From Streptomyces sp. NBC_00273 (GTDB lineage Bacteria; Actinomycetota; Actinomycetes; Streptomycetales; Streptomycetaceae), in the NCBI RefSeq assembly GCF_036178145.1, contig NZ_CP108067.1, positions 8,695,001-8,759,000 on the forward strand: DNA of 64,000 bases, given 5' to 3'. The translations under genes and the position numbers were made by a program. Of this stretch, positions 61,813 to 64,000 are shown in pieces. A model generated the notes under the pieces. The model saw nothing but the letters and a program-made list of their open reading frames with translations, did no database searches and was not told the origin of the DNA. Each line of letters starts with the position of its first letter. Positions within the stretch are counted from its first letter, which is position 1.

Positions 61813-62421
61813 ATGTCGCACGCCCGGCCCGCTCTGCGCCGCCCGGAAGGCAGGCTCGCTCTGGTACTGGCGTTCGCGGCTGCCGCCGCGGTCTTCGTCG
61901 CCGTCTTCCTGTTCGGCCGGGCGAACACGCCGGACTACACCGCGACGCTGTTCGGCCAGGCGGACACCGATGCCGTGCGCCTCAAGGCACAGCTCGCCAC
62001 CGGCGTCCTGGGGCTGGCCGCTCTCCAGCTGCTGCTGGCGCTGTGGATGTACGGCCGGCTGCCCGGGGTGCGCCGGGTGCCGGGCCCGGTGCCGCTCACC
62101 CACCGGATCGTCGGTGCGGTCCTGTTCGTTCTCACCGTCCCGATCACGGTGCACTGCATCCAGGCGTACGGCGTGCAGCTGAACGGCTCGCGCGTGGCAG
62201 TGCACTCGATCGCGGGCTGCTTCTTCTACGGGGCCTTCGCCGCCAAGGTCCTGCTGGTACGGAGCCGGCACCTGCCGGGCTGGGCCCTGCCGCTGGCGGG
62301 GGGCGCGCTGGTGGTCGCGGTGGTGGTCCTCTGGTACACGAGTGCGCTGTGGTACTTCAACGGAAACGACGTGCCACTGCTGTCGCTCGGACACCACCAC
62401 CTGCCACCGGGGCAGGTGTGA
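61813..62421 (+). CDS. DUF6529-type integral membrane protein
   Basis: 202 residues, ATG 61813 behind GAGGAG. Five hydrophobic helices. Histidines occur at helix starts (LTHRIVGAVLF, VHCIQAYG, VHSIAGCFFYGAF), a pattern seen in cytochrome b561-like proteins. I recognise the DUF6529 family, function unknown; a heme-binding redox role is an inference. It follows the kinase relic and precedes a terminator-like hairpin. Confidence 0.75.
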   Translation: MSHARPALRRPEGRLALVLAFAAAAAVFVAVFLFGRANTPDYTATLFGQADTDAVRLKAQLATGVLGLAALQLLLALWMYGRLPGVRRVPGPVPLTHRIVGAVLFVLTVPITVHCIQAYGVQLNGSRVAVHSIAGCFFYGAFAAKVLLVRSRHLPGWALPLAGGALVVAVVVLWYTSALWYFNGNDVPLLSLGHHHLPPGQV

Positions 62422-62603
62422 TGCGGCCACTGGAGCCTGATCCCGAGGCCGGAGGGCCTGCTCTACGTACCGGCGCCCTCACCGGGCCGCACCGTCCCTG
62501 ACGCGCCCTCCGCCAACGAAGGCGCCCCGTTCCAGCCCCGGCGCCGGACCGACAGGTGTCCGAGGCCCGTACGGCGGCCGAGCGGGGGCTGTACGACGCG
62601 GTT

Positions 62604-62636
62604 GCGACCGCTCCGGCCCATGATCAGGGCGGTCGC
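62604..62636 (+). terminator. Terminator-like hairpin after the membrane protein
   Basis: GCGACCGC (62604-62611) pairs with GCGGTCGC (62629-62636) across a 17-base loop. No T-run. It is about 180 bases past the stop, before the next promoter. Confidence 0.45.
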
Positions 62637-62647
62637 GTGTCCCCGCC

Positions 62648-62676
62648 TTACCGAATGTGGCGAACTGTCATAATCC
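62648..62676 (+). promoter_or_regulatory. Promoter candidate of the YVTN protein
   Basis: TTACCG (62648-62653) and TAATCC (62671-62676) are spaced by 17 bases, in a locally AT-rich stretch 35 bases upstream of the start codon. Weak matches to -35 and -10 consensus. Confidence 0.4.
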
Positions 62677-62710
62677 GTCCCGTTCTATCAGCCCGGTCGG
62701 GAGGATTGCT

Positions 62711-64000
62711 GTGACTATCTGTCAAAGCGTGAGGGGGGCGGGCGCGCAAGAGGCCCTCCCGTCGTCGGCGCCGCCTGGTCTTCGAGTGCGTCGTTCGTGG
62801 TGGGGTGGGTTGCTGCGGGCGCTGGTGGCAGGTCTCGTTCTAGTGGCCGGCCTGGCCCTGCCCGTGGTGGCCCCGCAGCCCGCCCAGGCCGTGCCGCCCG
62901 GCACCTACGCCTACGTCGCCAACTTCAACTCTGACACGGTGTCGGTGATCGACACGGCGACGAACACGGTGGTGGTCACGGTTCCCGTCGGCGATGCGCC
63001 GTGGGGAGTGGCGGTGTCGCCGGACGGCACCCGCGCCTACGTCACCAACCGCGCCGATGGCACGGTGTCCGTGATCAACACCGCGACCGACGCCGTCGTC
63101 GCCACCGTCCCCGTCGGCCTCGAGCCCCTCGGGGTGGCGGTGTCGCCGAACGGCACCCGCGCCTACGTCACCAACTACGGCGCCGACACGGTGTCCGTGA
63201 TCAACACGAGCACCAACTCGGTGGTCGCCACCATCCCCGTCGGCGATGCTCCCCTCGGGGTGGCGGTGTCGCCGAACGGCACCCGCGCCTACGTCACCAA
63301 CTCCGACGCCGACACGGTGTCCGTGATCAAAACCGCCACCAACACCGTCGTGGCGACCGTCCCCGTCGGCGACTTCCCGTTCGGGGTGGCGGTGTCGCCG
63401 GACAGCACCCGCGCCTACGTCACCAACTACGGCGCCGACACGGTGTCCGTGATCAACACGGCGACGAACACGGTCGTCGCCACCGTCTCCGTCGGCGATG
63501 CGCCCCAGGGGGTGGCGGTGTCGCGGGACGGCACCCGCGCCTACGTCGTCAACGCCAACGCCAACACGGTGTCCGTGATCAACACGGCGACGAACACGGT
63601 CGTCGCCACCGTCTCCGTCGGCGCTGCGCCCCGAGAGGTGGCGCTGTCGCCGGACGGCACCCGCGCCTACGTCACCAACGCCAACGACGGCACGGTGTCC
63701 GTGATTAGAACCGACACCAATATCGTCGTGGCCACCGTCCCCGTCGACTACCTCCCGTTCGGGGTGGCGATCGGGGTCGTGCCCAGGCCGGCTCCGGCGC
63801 TGACGCTGATCAAGCTCACCGCCGGCGGGACGTTCACCCAGGGTGGGCAGGGCACCTACACCCTCACCGCCACCAACACCGGCAACCTGCCCACCGACGG
63901 CAGCACCGTCACCCTCACGGACACCCTCCCCACCGGCCTGACCCCGGTCAGCTTCTCCGGCACCGGATGGACCTGCACCCTCACCCCGCTGTCCTGCACC
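62711..64000 (+). CDS. Secreted YVTN beta-propeller protein with DUF11-type domain (3' end outside window)
   Basis: At least 430 residues; the frame is open to the window end. GTG 62711 behind GGGAGGATT. A twin-Arg-like, long signal peptide (RVRRSWWGGLLRALVAGLV) ends near PAQAVPPG. Seven nearly identical 42-residue propeller units follow, each with YVTN, DTVSVI-TATNTVVATV and GVAVSPDGTRA. A DUF11/SdrD-like beta-sandwich domain then begins (LIKLTAGGTFTQGGQGTYTL). It probably acts at the cell surface in binding or adhesion. More DUF11 repeats may follow outside the window. Confidence 0.88.
   Translation, partial: MTICQSVRGAGAQEALPSSAPPGLRVRRSWWGGLLRALVAGLVLVAGLALPVVAPQPAQAVPPGTYAYVANFNSDTVSVIDTATNTVVVTVPVGDAPWGVAVSPDGTRAYVTNRADGTVSVINTATDAVVATVPVGLEPLGVAVSPNGTRAYVTNYGADTVSVINTSTNSVVATIPVGDAPLGVAVSPNGTRAYVTNSDADTVSVIKTATNTVVATVPVGDFPFGVAVSPDSTRAYVTNYGADTVSVINTATNTVVATVSVGDAPQGVAVSRDGTRAYVVNANANTVSVINTATNTVVATVSVGAAPREVALSPDGTRAYVTNANDGTVSVIRTDTNIVVATVPVDYLPFGVAIGVVPRPAPALTLIKLTAGGTFTQGGQGTYTLTATNTGNLPTDGSTVTLTDTLPTGLTPVSFSGTGWTCTLTPLSCT
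62912..63770 (+). repeat. 126-bp tandem repeat encoding the propeller blades
   Basis: Units start at 62912, 63038, 63164, 63290, 63416, 63542 and 63668. Stretches such as GACACGGTGTCCGTGATCAA and CGGCACCCGCGCCTACGTCA recur almost unchanged between units, so the array is recent or homogenised by recombination. Confidence 0.9.

Noticed and set aside
63001..63708. Arg/His-rich open frame through the repeat array
   Set aside because: It is an out-of-frame shadow of the YVTN repeats; the real frame starts at 62711 and has a signal peptide.
62912..63770. CRISPR-like regular repeats
   Set aside because: Units are 126 bp, contiguous, in frame and encode YVTN blades; there are no short repeats with unique spacers.

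Overview
The window is high-GC DNA with strong GC bias at third codon positions. Its gene families point to the genus Streptomyces: a complete WhiE-type spore-pigment polyketide locus, a rodlin, a GH19 chitinase with DasR/chitinase-type promoter repeats, a DUF5302 protein, many secreted hydrolases, GTG starts and ATGA/GTGA stop-start overlaps. No insertion sequence, integrase, CRISPR array or rRNA operon was found. The window looks like chromosome core or arm rather than a mobile island.

Layout. 1-6074: an aromatic-acid operon (salicylyl-CoA 5-hydroxylase/OYE fusion, nitrilase, gentisate-dioxygenase-type cupin, fumarylacetoacetate-hydrolase family enzyme, maleate cis-trans isomerase). It fits salicylyl-CoA -> gentisate -> ring cleavage -> maleate/fumarate plus pyruvate. 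6047-10199: a minus-strand group with a lipoprotein, a zinc alcohol dehydrogenase, an EamA/DMT transporter and two tandem ATP-grasp ligases. 10348-12885: a plus-strand unit made of a leucine-rich-repeat-variant protein, a conserved Streptomyces protein (DUF7873-like) and then two tRNA-like RNAs whose 3' halves lie UPSTREAM of their 5' halves (apparent circularly permuted tRNA genes), closed by a 13-bp terminator. This is the most unusual part of the window. 12943-15358: a DUF1996 protein, an ECF sigma factor and a zinc anti-sigma factor. 15504-19431: a phosphotransferase, a GyrB-like ATPase lacking its catalytic residues and its TOPRIM half, an acetyltransferase and a DUF1838 protein. 19852-26492: subtilisin, a LAL regulator, chitinase, rodlin and DUF5302. 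26701-39600: a ferredoxin reductase, two MarR-type regulators with divergent partners, a galactose-oxidase-like enzyme, a LacI regulator and assorted enzymes. 39921-41835: a frameshifted relic and a GH16/CBM6 glucanase behind an 18-bp perfect palindrome. 42531-49939: the spore-pigment locus (divergent hydroxylase; SchA/CurD-like protein, cupin, KS-alpha, KS-beta, ACP, two cyclases) with an orphan AccE-like peptide at its edge, ended by a 13-bp terminator. 50037-58837: FMN reductase, RpiR regulator, an AT-rich promoter patch, small conserved proteins, a Fic-like protein, a trypsin-like protease, an aldo-keto reductase and ArsR-type regulators. 58991-64000: a small secreted protein, a Ser/Thr kinase with a decayed WD40 tail, a DUF6529-type membrane protein and a secreted YVTN beta-propeller running off the window.

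How they work together. The catabolic operon at the left end would feed central metabolism. Chitinase, glucanase, subtilisin and trypsin-like protease form an extracellular polymer-degrading set, two of them behind recognisable operators. Rodlin and spore pigment serve aerial growth and sporulation. The permuted RNA pair is best treated as a cotranscribed protein-RNA module whose RNA would need circularisation or end-joining to give tRNA-shaped molecules. Whether those become functional tRNAs cannot be settled from sequence alone.
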